From positions 1 through 36,912 of the IMG/VR virus record IMGVR_UViG_3300023176_003532: a stretch of 36,912 nt of DNA; one strand, given 5' to 3'. Below are positions 14,057-22,877 of the stretch, piece after piece. The position numbers were made by a program, and so were the translations under genes. Positions within the stretch are counted from its first letter, which is position 1; the number at the start of each line of letters is the position of its first letter. The stretch comes from a virus. The notes under the pieces are model-generated. The model did no database searches and was not told the origin of the DNA. It saw only the letters and a program-made list of their open reading frames with translations.

Positions 14057-14890
14057 ATGGCAATTTGGAATAAAAACAATCAAGCTTATTTACCAGATAA
14101 TAAAACTTTATTTGAAGCATTTATGCTATCGGATAAAGATGGCAATATTATTAACTCATTTGGAATTGCTTCAAATATTCCTATTGCTGCAGGTGAATTA
14201 GACGGTTGGGCCGCAATCCATAAATTTGGTGCGGTTCCTCTCATGTCAACAAATCCAGGCGTTGGTTCAGTTTGGGATAAGAGTGATACCTATTATCCTT
14301 GGACTGCATTTGCTACACCAGGACCACTCACGATTTCAACGACAACATCTAACGGAACTTTATCTACATTAGACGATGGAATGACTGTAACGATTGTTGG
14401 TCTTGATGAAAACTTTCTTGATGTTCAAGAAACAATTACAATTTCTGGTAATGCAGGCGCTGGTACTCAGAATTTTGCTCGTGTATATCGAGCATTCACT
14501 TCTCAAGATAATCAAACTCAGGTACGTGTATCTACGACAACAGGGACACCAACCGAAGTTCTTAGAATTAATATTCTAAAAGGCCAAACATTAATGGCTG
14601 TTTATACAGTTCCTGCTGGTAAAACAGCATACCTAACAAAAGGCACAGCTACTTGTGCTGCTAACGCTGACGCAACAATTGATATGTTTGTTCGTTATGG
14701 CGGAGTAGGTGCATTTAGAATTGGTCATACTGCTGAGGTTGCTGGTGTTGGTGGACCATATACATATGAATTTGCTGTTCCACTTCAAATGCCAGAAAAA
14801 ACTGATATTGATGTTAGAGCAACAGTTCGTTCAAATAACGCAAGAGTAACAGCAGCTTTTGATATAATATTAATTGATAATCCTGCTTAA
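14057..14890 (+). CDS. Probable virion structural protein
   Basis: The 277-residue protein is rich in Thr, Ala, Gly and Val with beta-strand character and no enzyme motif. The N-terminal region FGIASNIPIAAGELDGW and GVGSVWDKSDTYYPWTAF look like virion proteins of marine T4-like phages. The second half resembles a jelly-roll or Ig-like domain (VYTVPAGKTAYLTKGTATC). It directly follows the nuclease stop (TAAATG) and ends the late operon that began at 9839. A capsid decoration or fibre role is likely. Confidence 0.55.
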   Translation: MAIWNKNNQAYLPDNKTLFEAFMLSDKDGNIINSFGIASNIPIAAGELDGWAAIHKFGAVPLMSTNPGVGSVWDKSDTYYPWTAFATPGPLTISTTTSNGTLSTLDDGMTVTIVGLDENFLDVQETITISGNAGAGTQNFARVYRAFTSQDNQTQVRVSTTTGTPTEVLRINILKGQTLMAVYTVPAGKTAYLTKGTATCAANADATIDMFVRYGGVGAFRIGHTAEVAGVGGPYTYEFAVPLQMPEKTDIDVRATVRSNNARVTAAFDIILIDNPA

Positions 14891-14894
14891 ATAG

Positions 14895-14923
14895 TTGACA
14901 TAACAACTTAAGTGTGTTATAAT
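14895..14923 (+). promoter_or_regulatory. Consensus sigma70 promoter of the glycan-modification island
   Basis: TTGACA (14895-14900), 17-base spacer, TATAAT (14918-14923), exact match to consensus. Transcription near 14930 would enter the genes from 14954 to 19976. An early promoter here separates this island from the late genes on both sides. Confidence 0.88.
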
Positions 14924-14953
14924 ATATAAAATATAAATTATGGTTTGTGATGA

Positions 14954-15553
14954 ATGCAAAACTATGTTGAAAATAAATCTATAGCAGTAGTAGGCAATGC
15001 TCAGTCATTGTTTGATTTTCAATATGGTAGTGATATCGATGATCATCAGATAGTAATACGAATAAACAATTCTGCTATCTTCTACGACGATTTAAATCCT
15101 CGTCATTCTCACGGAACTAAAATAGACATTTGGGCTTTTTGGGAGTTTTGGCGTACTGCCACTTCTCACCATTCATATAAGACTCCACAGTTGGAGAAAT
15201 ATATTTACTCAAACAAATACAAATCTTTAAATCTTGCTATGACAAATCGAAATAACGGATTTGTTTATAACAATAAAGAATTTGGTAAAGATATAAAATT
15301 GCAAATGTTATCTGAAATAGGAACACCTTCATCAGGTATTTGTATTTTATATCTTTTAAATACAATGAATCCTTCTATTGTTAATGTATATGGAATGGAT
15401 TTTAAAAGAACAAAAACTTTTCATAAAGCATATAATGATGTTGATAATAATAGATTTGATCCATTTAATAATTTAAACTTTGAGTTTGAAGAAGAGTATG
15501 CAATGAAACAATTTTTTTCTCAAGAACGTTTTAATTTAAAAGGAGAAATATAA
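14954..15553 (+). CDS. GT29-like (sialyltransferase-fold) glycosyltransferase
   Basis: The 199-residue protein has AVVGNAQSLFDFQYGSDIDDH and VIRINNS (11-40), the 'VVGN-g-L...G-x-ID...VIR-N' pattern of the sialyltransferase motif in GT29-type enzymes, then GTPSSGICILYLL, resembling the second sialyl motif (p-T/S-S-G). Cellular relatives use CMP-linked nine-carbon sugars. The true sugar donor here is unknown. It is the first gene after the early promoter, and its stop overlaps the methyltransferase start. Confidence 0.75.
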   Translation: MQNYVENKSIAVVGNAQSLFDFQYGSDIDDHQIVIRINNSAIFYDDLNPRHSHGTKIDIWAFWEFWRTATSHHSYKTPQLEKYIYSNKYKSLNLAMTNRNNGFVYNNKEFGKDIKLQMLSEIGTPSSGICILYLLNTMNPSIVNVYGMDFKRTKTFHKAYNDVDNNRFDPFNNLNFEFEEEYAMKQFFSQERFNLKGEI

Positions 15554-16119
15554 TGGGAAGAATACGTGATAGAGGTCATGATGGTGGAAACATTTGGAGA
15601 TGGCACACTATTGAAAAATACGTTCGTAAGAACGGTTGGACTAGAGGAGCCGAACTTGGAGTTTGGTTAGGTGAAACATTTAAGCATCTTGTTCGCACTT
15701 GTCATAATCTAACTTTATATGGTGTTGATTTATATGAAGCACAACCTGGTTATGATGGACCTGAGCAATGGACTCCAGGAGAAAATGGACATGCTTGGAA
15801 TCATGAAGCATATTATTACGATCTAACAAATTTCTGTAAAGACTATTCAGATAGAGCTTTTATTATTAAAGATTATACAACTGAAGCCGCAAAGCAGATT
15901 GAAGACGAAAGTTTAGATTTTGTTTTTATCGATGCTGACCATTCTTATAATGGTGTTATGAGAGATGTTGAAGCATGGGCTCCAAAAGTTCGTAAAGGTG
16001 GTATGATTATTGGACATGATATTCATTTTCCAACCGTGAAACAAGCAGTAGAAGAGTTATACGGAGAAGGTAATTATACTGTAGAAGATGATTTTTTATG
16101 GTTAGTTGAAAAGCAATAA
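15553..16119 (+). CDS. Class I SAM-dependent methyltransferase
   Basis: The 188-residue protein has GAELGVWLGETF (32-43) as the SAM-binding glycine loop, and SLDFVFIDADHSYNGVMRDVEAW plus RKGGMIIGHDIHFP, typical of Methyltransf_24-type small-molecule and sugar methyltransferases with a metal-binding D-x-D-H and GHD. In this island it most likely O-methylates a sugar or a related metabolite. It starts within the preceding gene's stop codon. Confidence 0.85.
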   Translation: MGRIRDRGHDGGNIWRWHTIEKYVRKNGWTRGAELGVWLGETFKHLVRTCHNLTLYGVDLYEAQPGYDGPEQWTPGENGHAWNHEAYYYDLTNFCKDYSDRAFIIKDYTTEAAKQIEDESLDFVFIDADHSYNGVMRDVEAWAPKVRKGGMIIGHDIHFPTVKQAVEELYGEGNYTVEDDFLWLVEKQ

Positions 16120-16128
16120 GGAAATTTA

Positions 16129-16665
16129 GTGAAAACAACAGTGATTAATTTCTATGGTGGTCCGTCATCTGGTAAAAGTACGGCTGCCGCAGGATTATTT
16201 TATAAAATGAAAATGTTAGGACATAATGTTGAACTTACTGATGAGTTTGCAAAAGAATGTGTTTGGGAAGGAAACATTCCAATGCTTCAAGATCAATTGT
16301 GGGTATTAGCTCATCAACATAGAAAAATATTAAGATTAGTAGGTAAGGTAGATTATATTATTACAGATAGTCCAGTACTATTAAGTCCATTATATAGAGA
16401 AAAATATTCTGGTCCATTATATAGTGATTTAATAGACAGAATTGCTTTAGAAATATATGACAAATATCATAACATTAATTTTATGCTTACCCGGCCAAAA
16501 AATTTCGAACAAAACGGTAGAGCTCAAGACGAGGAATTAAGTAGAGAAATAGATAAAGAAATTATAGATCAATTTAGAAGATTAGGAATTCACTATAATA
16601 GACTTACTGAATTTGATCCGGCCGGAGAAGCTTTATCTCATATCACTTCAACAGTAACACATTAA
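16129..16665 (+). CDS. P-loop ATPase/kinase (AAA_28/NadR-like)
   Basis: The 178-residue protein has Walker A GGPSSGKS at 10-17 and a Walker B-like VDYIITDSPVLLSP at about 75-88. The general layout fits phage AAA_28 proteins related to nicotinamide-riboside kinase-like ATPases. The GTG start is preceded by AAGGAAA. The substrate is unknown. Neighbours suggest a nucleotide-sugar or cofactor kinase. It has no capsid-targeting tag. Confidence 0.75.
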   Translation: MKTTVINFYGGPSSGKSTAAAGLFYKMKMLGHNVELTDEFAKECVWEGNIPMLQDQLWVLAHQHRKILRLVGKVDYIITDSPVLLSPLYREKYSGPLYSDLIDRIALEIYDKYHNINFMLTRPKNFEQNGRAQDEELSREIDKEIIDQFRRLGIHYNRLTEFDPAGEALSHITSTVTH

Positions 16666-16674
16666 GGAAAAACA

Positions 16675-17817
16675 ATGCACACGATAATTGATAAGATTTA
16701 TCAAAAAGAATTAAAGCGCCAACAAACAACAATTGAGCTTATTGCATCTGAGAATTTCGCATCAGATGCTGTTATGAAATTATGTGGTTCTGAATTTACA
16801 AACAAATATGCCGAAGGTTATCCTGGTCGTAGATATTATAATGGCTGTGATCAAATGGATGAAATTGAATCATTAGCAATTCAAAAATTAATAGACATTT
16901 ATGATTGTAAATTTGCAAACGTTCAACCACACAGTGGTGCTAATGCTAATCTTGCAATCTATAATGCATTCCTTAAACCAGGTGATAAAATTCTTGGAAT
17001 GGATTTAGCAAGTGGCGGTCATTTAACTCATGGTGCTCCAGTTACAATTAGTGGTAAATTATATGATGCTTATTCTTATGGTGTTTCTGATGATGGTTGG
17101 TTAGATTATAATAAAATACGTGATATCGCATTAAAAGTAAAACCAAAACTTATTATTGCTGGTGCATCAGCTTATCCGCGACAAATTGATTGGTATCTTT
17201 TTAGAGATATTGCAGATGAAGTTGGTGCATATCTTATGGTTGATATGGCTCATTATTCTGGTTTAATTGCAGGTGGTGCTTATGTAAGTCCGATACCATG
17301 CGCAGATTTTGTAACATCAACAACGCATAAAACTCTTCGTGGGCCGCGAGGTGGAATTATATTATGGAATAATCCAGATTATACTAAAAAAATTAATAGT
17401 AGTATTTTTCCAGGCACTCAAGGTGGGCCATTAATGAATATGATCGCAGGTAAAGCACAAGCATTTCTTGAAGCTGATACAAAAGAATTCGATATATATT
17501 CTAATAAAGTTGTACAAAATGCTCAAGCCATGTGTGAAGTTTTTCATCATTCAAAAGATATATTAGTACAAACACATGGAACTGATTCACATATTATTTT
17601 GCTTGACTTAAGTAAATCAAAATATTCTGGAAGAGAAGCTGCGGATTTACTTGAAGAAAATGGTATTACTGTTAATAAAAATGGTATACCAAATGATCCA
17701 CGACCTTTTATGGAAACAAGTGGTATTCGAATTGGTACAGCAGCAGAAACAACACGTGGAAAAACAAAAGAAGACTTTATAAAAATTGCGGAGAAGATTT
17801 TAGAGATACTTGACTGA
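16675..17817 (+). CDS. glyA: Serine hydroxymethyltransferase
   Basis: SHMT converts serine and THF to glycine and 5,10-methylene-THF. The 380-residue protein has IELIASENFAS near the start, HSGANAN, VDMAHYSGLIAGG (Asp190, His193) and the PLP-lysine motif TSTTHKTLRGPRGG (Lys219). It is some 35-40 residues shorter than typical bacterial GlyA, so the peripheral or C-terminal part seems trimmed while the active-site core is intact. The methylene-THF made could feed ThyX (34070), which regenerates THF directly. Its position within glycosyl/sulfotransferase genes also allows a role in making an unusual amino-sugar or modified base. Confidence 0.93.
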   Translation: MHTIIDKIYQKELKRQQTTIELIASENFASDAVMKLCGSEFTNKYAEGYPGRRYYNGCDQMDEIESLAIQKLIDIYDCKFANVQPHSGANANLAIYNAFLKPGDKILGMDLASGGHLTHGAPVTISGKLYDAYSYGVSDDGWLDYNKIRDIALKVKPKLIIAGASAYPRQIDWYLFRDIADEVGAYLMVDMAHYSGLIAGGAYVSPIPCADFVTSTTHKTLRGPRGGIILWNNPDYTKKINSSIFPGTQGGPLMNMIAGKAQAFLEADTKEFDIYSNKVVQNAQAMCEVFHHSKDILVQTHGTDSHIILLDLSKSKYSGREAADLLEENGITVNKNGIPNDPRPFMETSGIRIGTAAETTRGKTKEDFIKIAEKILEILD

Positions 17818-18476
17818 TGGAAACCTCTATTGAAAAAAAGTTAAGTCATATATGGATTGGACCAAAACCAGCTCCTCTTAAATGGATGTATACTTGGAGA
17901 GATAAACATCCTGATTGGGAATACAGTATATTTACTGATGCAATGTTAAAAGAAAGAAGATGGTATAACCAACATCTTATTGAACATTATTATAATGCAA
18001 GAGCTTGGTGTGGAGTGTCTGATTTAATAAGATATGAATTACTATATGAACAAGGTGGATTTATAGCAGAAGCTGATATGATTTGTTTAGAGAATACAGA
18101 TGAGTTATGGCAATCTCCAGAAGACCATGCTTATACATGTTATGAAAATGAAAAAGGTCGACCAGATTTTGTTCAACCTATTTTTGCTTGTAATCCTGGA
18201 AATGAGTTTATTAAATTATTAATTGATACACTTCATACATTAAAACCACATCAATTGCATCCACAACCTTTTGTGTCTACAGGAAATAGTTTTCTTTCAA
18301 AATTTGTTCCAAGCTTTAAACATAAATTGACAATTTTTCCATCACATTATTTTATACCACAATTTTATATTAATGGTGCAAAAAGATATGATGGACCAGA
18401 TAAAATTTACGCTGACCATAAGTGGGGTTCTACTGGAATGGGATATAATTGTGTAGATTATTCACAAGGAGTATAA
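17817..18476 (+). CDS. GT32-type (OCH1-like) glycosyltransferase
   Basis: The 219-residue protein starts with LSHIWIGPKPAPLKW and HPDWEYSIFTD, then SDLIRYELLYEQGGFIAEADM (68-88). This is the DXD-type sugar-binding region of GT32 enzymes, where the usual D-x-D is E-A-D (Glu85, Asp87). Such enzymes transfer hexoses from nucleotide sugars with a metal ion. The ATG overlaps the stop of glyA. The Glu substitution is conservative, so activity is plausible. Confidence 0.82.
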   Translation: METSIEKKLSHIWIGPKPAPLKWMYTWRDKHPDWEYSIFTDAMLKERRWYNQHLIEHYYNARAWCGVSDLIRYELLYEQGGFIAEADMICLENTDELWQSPEDHAYTCYENEKGRPDFVQPIFACNPGNEFIKLLIDTLHTLKPHQLHPQPFVSTGNSFLSKFVPSFKHKLTIFPSHYFIPQFYINGAKRYDGPDKIYADHKWGSTGMGYNCVDYSQGV

Positions 18477-19136
18477 ATGTACTTATCACACAAATACAAA
18501 TTTCTCTTTTTACGTACTCCGAAAACTGCATCAAGTAGTTTATCGGATTTTTTTATTCGCAATATCGATGATCCAGATGCTATCTATACAGAAGTTGAAG
18601 ATAGTAAATTACCAGGAACATTAGATGAAAGTATCGTATCACGATACAGACCTTATGCTTTCTATCATTTTACTTTAAACCAATTAATTGCAGAAGGTGT
18701 TATAACAGAAGAACAAGCTCGTGAATATGATGTATTCGCATTATTAAGAGACCCAATAGATAGAGCAAAAAGCTTTTACTATTTTTATAAGAAATTTAGA
18801 ACACCTGGAAGAGAAGCATCTTTAGAAGAATATAAATCGTGGACTACAAATGGTATATTTGATAATGATGCAAACTCTGCTATACGACAAACTGATTTAT
18901 TAAAAATTGGTGAAGAACGAATAGGTCGTTTTTGGCTATACGAAAATTTAGAAGAAGAGTTATTTCAATTTTGCTATAATAATAAAATTTTAATTAACTA
19001 TCCACTACCAAATCATAAAACAGACACAAGAAAAAATAGATCAAATGAAATAGAATTTGATATCGAAGCATTACAAGGAATTAATAATCACTTCAAAGAA
19101 GATTGTGAATTATATAATAAATTAAAAAATGGATAA
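18477..19136 (+). CDS. Sulfotransferase
   Basis: The 219-residue protein begins FLFLRTPKTASSSLSDFF (10-27), the 5'-phosphosulfate-binding loop of PAPS-dependent sulfotransferases, and has LLRDPIDRAKSFYYFY (89-104), the 3'-phosphate-binding R...S motif. It should transfer sulfate from host PAPS to a glycan or other acceptor. Next to three glycosyltransferases, a sulfated phage- or host-surface glycan is likely. It abuts the upstream GT gene. Confidence 0.85.
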   Translation: MYLSHKYKFLFLRTPKTASSSLSDFFIRNIDDPDAIYTEVEDSKLPGTLDESIVSRYRPYAFYHFTLNQLIAEGVITEEQAREYDVFALLRDPIDRAKSFYYFYKKFRTPGREASLEEYKSWTTNGIFDNDANSAIRQTDLLKIGEERIGRFWLYENLEEELFQFCYNNKILINYPLPNHKTDTRKNRSNEIEFDIEALQGINNHFKEDCELYNKLKNG

Positions 19137-19296
19137 TAGTAATAATTACATGGAAACTGCAGTTGTATTAAAATGTCCTGAAGAAGGCCGTTATATTGTA
19201 GAATATAAAGGTGAATCTTGGGAGTTCGTAGATTTTTTACAAGCAAATGAAAAGATGCAATCATTAATACGACCGCCTCAAGGCGATCCTAAGTGA
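19129..19296 (+). CDS. 55-residue microprotein between sulfotransferase and GT25-like gene
   Basis: Starting at the ATG within the last codons of the sulfotransferase gene, the frame encodes MDNSNNYMETAVVLKCPEEG, RYIVEYKGESWEFVDFLQAN and a Gln/Pro tail. It ends within the start of the next gene (overlap of four bases). Overlap at both ends and absence of other coding potential over 150 bases make it likely real. A beta-rich small domain is suggested; no family recognised. Confidence 0.6.
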   Translation: MDNSNNYMETAVVLKCPEEGRYIVEYKGESWEFVDFLQANEKMQSLIRPPQGDPK

Positions 19297-19976
19297 AAGC
19301 TTATATCTTAAAAATCAATACTCCTATCTCAACACAATATGCAAAAATATGTGCAGATAGTTGTGATAAAGTAGGTTTAAAAAGAGAATACGTTCAAGGT
19401 TATCAAAATATGACTGGACGTGCAGCTTGGTGTTTAACTGGTATTAAACAAAGTTTTTATGAACCTATAAGATATATAGCTAATCCTACACCTTCTCAAA
19501 AAGCAAATGCTTGTAGTGCAGGACATGGTAAAATATGGAAAATGATTGCAGAAGGTGATGATGATGTCGGTATTGTATTAGAACATGACGCTATCATATT
19601 GCATAAACCCAATATAGAAATACCTGATAATTGCATTGTTGTATTAGGATATAAATTAACAGACCCATCAAGATATGATCATCAAAGAGCAGGTCCACCT
19701 GAAGAATTAATAGATATTGATGGACACGAAGGTGCGCATGCATATATGATGACAAAGAAAACTGCACAGTTTTTAGTAAATGAAATAGAACAAAGAGGCA
19801 TTTTAGGTGCAGTAGATAATGCATATTTTATTCGAGGACAACGACAAACAGCATTACCACTAAAAATTATGTCACCAACACCAGCTCTTGGTTGGTTAAG
19901 AGAATCAACAATCTGGTCACAAAGTGCTAATGTTAACTATGAATTTATATCCAGTTTTTCAAAATATTATAAATAA
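19293..19976 (+). CDS. GT25-like glycosyltransferase
   Basis: The 227-residue protein has ACSAGHGKIWKMIAEGDDDVGIVLEHDAI (about 73-101) and GAHAYMMTKKTAQFLV, the layout of GT25 LPS-type transferases (GH..iw...ivLEDDa and G..gYliS). The acidic motif reads E-H-D rather than E-D-D at 97-99. It starts at a GTG overlapping the microprotein gene and its last codons contain the late promoter for the next gene. Expected substrate: a surface glycan or virion protein modification. Confidence 0.72.
   Translation: MKAYILKINTPISTQYAKICADSCDKVGLKREYVQGYQNMTGRAAWCLTGIKQSFYEPIRYIANPTPSQKANACSAGHGKIWKMIAEGDDDVGIVLEHDAIILHKPNIEIPDNCIVVLGYKLTDPSRYDHQRAGPPEELIDIDGHEGAHAYMMTKKTAQFLVNEIEQRGILGAVDNAYFIRGQRQTALPLKIMSPTPALGWLRESTIWSQSANVNYEFISSFSKYYK
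19968..19975 (+). promoter_or_regulatory. T4-type late promoter (TATAAATA)
   Basis: An exact TATAAATA overlaps the end of the GT25-like gene (Tyr-Lys-stop codons TATAAATAA) and lies 38 bases before the 785-residue head-type protein. It starts the long late virion block. Confidence 0.75.
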
Positions 19977-20013
19977 ACCAGAGTAGATTTAAATTTTAAT
20001 TAGGATTTAATAA

Positions 20014-22371
20014 ATGAGTCAAACATTTCAAGAATTCTTGGATAGTGTATCGTCACTTCAGCTTGACGAGAAAACAACTGTGGCCGATCGAATCAGAGAC
20101 TTAAGATCAAGATCAAAAGATGATGAAGAACCTGTTGATGGCGAAAAACCAGCTGACAGTGAAGTTGATACAGACCAAGAACAACCAAATCCAGAACAAA
20201 GGGATAGAGTAAATCCCGATGACCCGTTTGCTGCCGAAAAAACACAAGACATGATGGATGATCTTGAAACAGCATTGGGTGATATTGCCTTAAAACTTAA
20301 AGCCGCAGAAAATATTAAAACAAATCCTGCATTAAGAAAAATCGGCAAGAAAAAATTAAATCCAAAGAATTATGTCAATATTAAACCTGTTGTAACCGAA
20401 GCACCACGCGGCGGTACAGCAGTTATCAGTTTTGGTCGTATGAATCCTGTGACAGTTGGTCATGAAAAATTGGTCAATAAAGTAATTTCTACTGCTTTGT
20501 CAATGGGTGGAACTCCGCTAATCTACTTATCTCACTCCACAGATCCTAAGAAGAATCCACTCTCATACGACCAAAAACTTTTATTCGCAAAACGCGCATT
20601 CGGAACCAAGTTGATTGTTAAATCAAGAGCACGCACCATTATAGAGGTTGCTAAAGAATTACAACGTCAATATAAAGAACTTGTGCTCATTGTCGGTTCA
20701 GATCGTGTTAGTGAATTTGAGACACTACTTACCAAATATAACGGTAAGGATTTTACCTTTGATAAGGTATCTGTAATATCAGCAGGTGATAGAGATCCTG
20801 ATGCTGATGACGTATCAGGAATGTCTGCTTCTAAAATGAGAAAAGCAGCTGCTGATGAAGACTTTGATTCTTTTAAGAAAGGACTTCCAAGAAAATTACA
20901 AAGTCAAGCTAAAGTTGTATATGACTCAGTAAGAGTTGGTATGGGACTTCAAGAAACAATGGAATTAGAATTCGAAGATTTTGATAACGAATTCTTAGAT
21001 GAAATCTTTATGGATGAAGATTTAACTGAAGAGTTATTAGGCGAAGCACTTACACGTCAACAAAGACTCAAGCGCAAAATGTTAATGAAGCGTATGAGAA
21101 GTAAAATTCGTATGGGTAGAAGACGTGCAATGAAAAGGGTTGCAACCGTTGAAGTAATCAAAAAACGTGCTCGTCGTTTAGTATATCGTATGTTGAAAAA
21201 GAGATTTGCAAAAGCAAATAGATATGCTGATATGCCATATAGTGCAAGACAACGCATTGATGATCGTGTAGCAAGAATTCCTAAAAATAGAATTGAAATT
21301 CTTATGAGACGATTTATGCCTAAAGTAAAAGCGGCTGAAAGAGCAAGACTCGCTTCTAAAATCGCTTCAAAGAAACCAAAGAATCCTACGGTTCAAAAGA
21401 AAAAACCAGTAATTAAAAAAGTTGATACATCTAAAGCTAAAAAAGAATCTTTAGATCAATTAGTTACTAATTACTTAAAAGAAAAAGTAGTTAATGGTAA
21501 ATTAGATCCGTTATCACCAATGGGTAAACAAAAACTTACTGGTCGAGAAGTTGCTCAGTATTATAGAGACAACCCTGCTGCAAAAAGAGCAGCACGAGAT
21601 GAGAAGACAAAATTAGCAATTGAATTAGCTCTTGACTTAGCAGGTAATATGAATTACGCTATTAAAGAAATTGAAAAGATTAAAAAAGGATTATCTAGAC
21701 ATCCAGAAGTTAAAAAAGCTTTAAGATTTACAAACGAAAATACAGAGAGTACATACAAAGAATATACTCTTGAACAAAGACTTTCAGAAGGTTCATCATA
21801 TCATACTGGACTAGCAAAGTCAACTGCTGATAAACGTAAAGCACAATTCAATAAACAAGCAAAAATGGCTGATGATAATCCAGATGCATATAAACCAGCA
21901 CCTGGTGATGCAACTGCAGAAACAAAACCAAGTAAACATACTTCTAAATTTAAGAAAATGTTTGGTGAAACTAATTATGAACGAGCAGGTTTGAAAAAAC
22001 CACACATGCTATTAGCACGCAATGGTTCAGTAGTTGTTGATAAACGGTTTAAAATTAATAAAAAAGGTTATGAAATAGAAGCAGAGCGAGAAGCAAAGCT
22101 TAAAGAATTATTAAGATTAGGGGAAGATCTTGAATTTGTATTCGAAAGTAATCCAGAAAAATCTCTTAGAAACAAAGCAGAAAAAACTGGAATCCCTTAT
22201 GGTATTCTTAAAAAAGTATTTGACCGTGGAGTCGCTGCTTGGAAATCAGGTCATCGACCAGGAACAACTCCTACTCAATGGGGATTGGCAAGAGTTAATA
22301 GTTTTGCAACTGGTGGAAAAACACAAAAAACAACCGATGCTGACTTGTGGAAACAACATAAGGGCAATTAA
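20014..22371 (+). CDS. Multidomain head-type protein with a nucleotidyltransferase domain
   Basis: The 785-residue protein appears to be a chain of modules. 1-125: acidic region beginning MSQTFQEFLD (packaging-tag-like). 135-310: HxGH-type nucleotidyltransferase with SFGRMNPVTVGH (139-150) and DVSGMSASKMRKA (266-278, the S-T-x-x-R-like motif). 320-345: acidic. 346-480: very basic helical region (RQQRLKRKMLMKRMRSKIRM). 530-575: helical repeat also seen in the protein at 22877. 590-655: a GLAKSTADKR...KHTSKFKKMFGE module common in marine T4-like phages. 710-785: a DUF5824-like region (GIPYGILKKVFDRGVAAWKSGHRPGTTPTQW, split here by one linker). Sites like VTE-A (127-130) and LGE-A (342-345) fit gp21 cleavage between modules. 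The enzyme's substrate is unknown. Confidence 0.7.
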   Translation: MSQTFQEFLDSVSSLQLDEKTTVADRIRDLRSRSKDDEEPVDGEKPADSEVDTDQEQPNPEQRDRVNPDDPFAAEKTQDMMDDLETALGDIALKLKAAENIKTNPALRKIGKKKLNPKNYVNIKPVVTEAPRGGTAVISFGRMNPVTVGHEKLVNKVISTALSMGGTPLIYLSHSTDPKKNPLSYDQKLLFAKRAFGTKLIVKSRARTIIEVAKELQRQYKELVLIVGSDRVSEFETLLTKYNGKDFTFDKVSVISAGDRDPDADDVSGMSASKMRKAAADEDFDSFKKGLPRKLQSQAKVVYDSVRVGMGLQETMELEFEDFDNEFLDEIFMDEDLTEELLGEALTRQQRLKRKMLMKRMRSKIRMGRRRAMKRVATVEVIKKRARRLVYRMLKKRFAKANRYADMPYSARQRIDDRVARIPKNRIEILMRRFMPKVKAAERARLASKIASKKPKNPTVQKKKPVIKKVDTSKAKKESLDQLVTNYLKEKVVNGKLDPLSPMGKQKLTGREVAQYYRDNPAAKRAARDEKTKLAIELALDLAGNMNYAIKEIEKIKKGLSRHPEVKKALRFTNENTESTYKEYTLEQRLSEGSSYHTGLAKSTADKRKAQFNKQAKMADDNPDAYKPAPGDATAETKPSKHTSKFKKMFGETNYERAGLKKPHMLLARNGSVVVDKRFKINKKGYEIEAEREAKLKELLRLGEDLEFVFESNPEKSLRNKAEKTGIPYGILKKVFDRGVAAWKSGHRPGTTPTQWGLARVNSFATGGKTQKTTDADLWKQHKGN

Positions 22372-22391
22372 AAAGACAGGGATAACAAATA

Positions 22392-22877
22392 ATGAAAACT
22401 GTAAAAGGATCAATAAGAGAAGCATTAGCACAGATTGCTACTTATAATAAACAACCTATTGCTGAACAAGACCTCGAAAAAGAATTAAATCAACATACTG
22501 AAGGCTCATTCTATGGCCGAGACGACTTAGTCAAGAAATGGTCTACACCTAAAAAGGATAGACACCTGTATATTAAGTTAGCTAAAGACGATGCAAGTGG
22601 ACATCATCGTGCTTCAATGAAGCGTAAAGGTAATGAGAAGAAGATTGCTGACCTTAAGAGGCAAGGATATAAAGAAGTACCATTTGAATCAAAAGAAGAA
22701 TTACAACAATGTATCGATGAAAGAGAAACAGATAAATACGGCAATCCAAAACTAAGTGATGCCGATAAAGATAAGATTGGTAAACTCAGACAAAAAATTA
22801 AAGATCACGAAATTTTAGCTAATAGACTAAGAGACGAAATTAGTCAAATTAAAAAGAACGCAGGGATTGATAACTAA
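22392..22877 (+). CDS. Hypothetical late protein with IRE-A start motif
   Basis: The 161-residue protein begins MKTVKGSIREALAQ; IRE-A is a good gp21-type cleavage site at residues 8-11. The middle (TPKKDRHLYIKLAKDDASGHHRASMKRKGNEKKI) is basic and the end is a coiled-coil helix (LRQKIKDHEILANRLRDEISQIKKN). No enzyme motif seen. The stop overlaps the next start (TAATG). A packaged internal protein is likely from its neighbours and start sequence. Confidence 0.5.
   Translation: MKTVKGSIREALAQIATYNKQPIAEQDLEKELNQHTEGSFYGRDDLVKKWSTPKKDRHLYIKLAKDDASGHHRASMKRKGNEKKIADLKRQGYKEVPFESKEELQQCIDERETDKYGNPKLSDADKDKIGKLRQKIKDHEILANRLRDEISQIKKNAGIDN

Noticed and set aside
14932-14939. TATAAATT near 14932 as another late promoter
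   Set aside because: It differs from the consensus at the last base and lies in the leader of a perfect sigma70 promoter, where AT-rich sequence is expected.
20058-20348. Antisense frame of 96 codons with signal-peptide-like hydrophobic start
   Set aside because: It lies wholly inside the well-supported 785-residue protein, has no regulatory signals, and no homologous motif.
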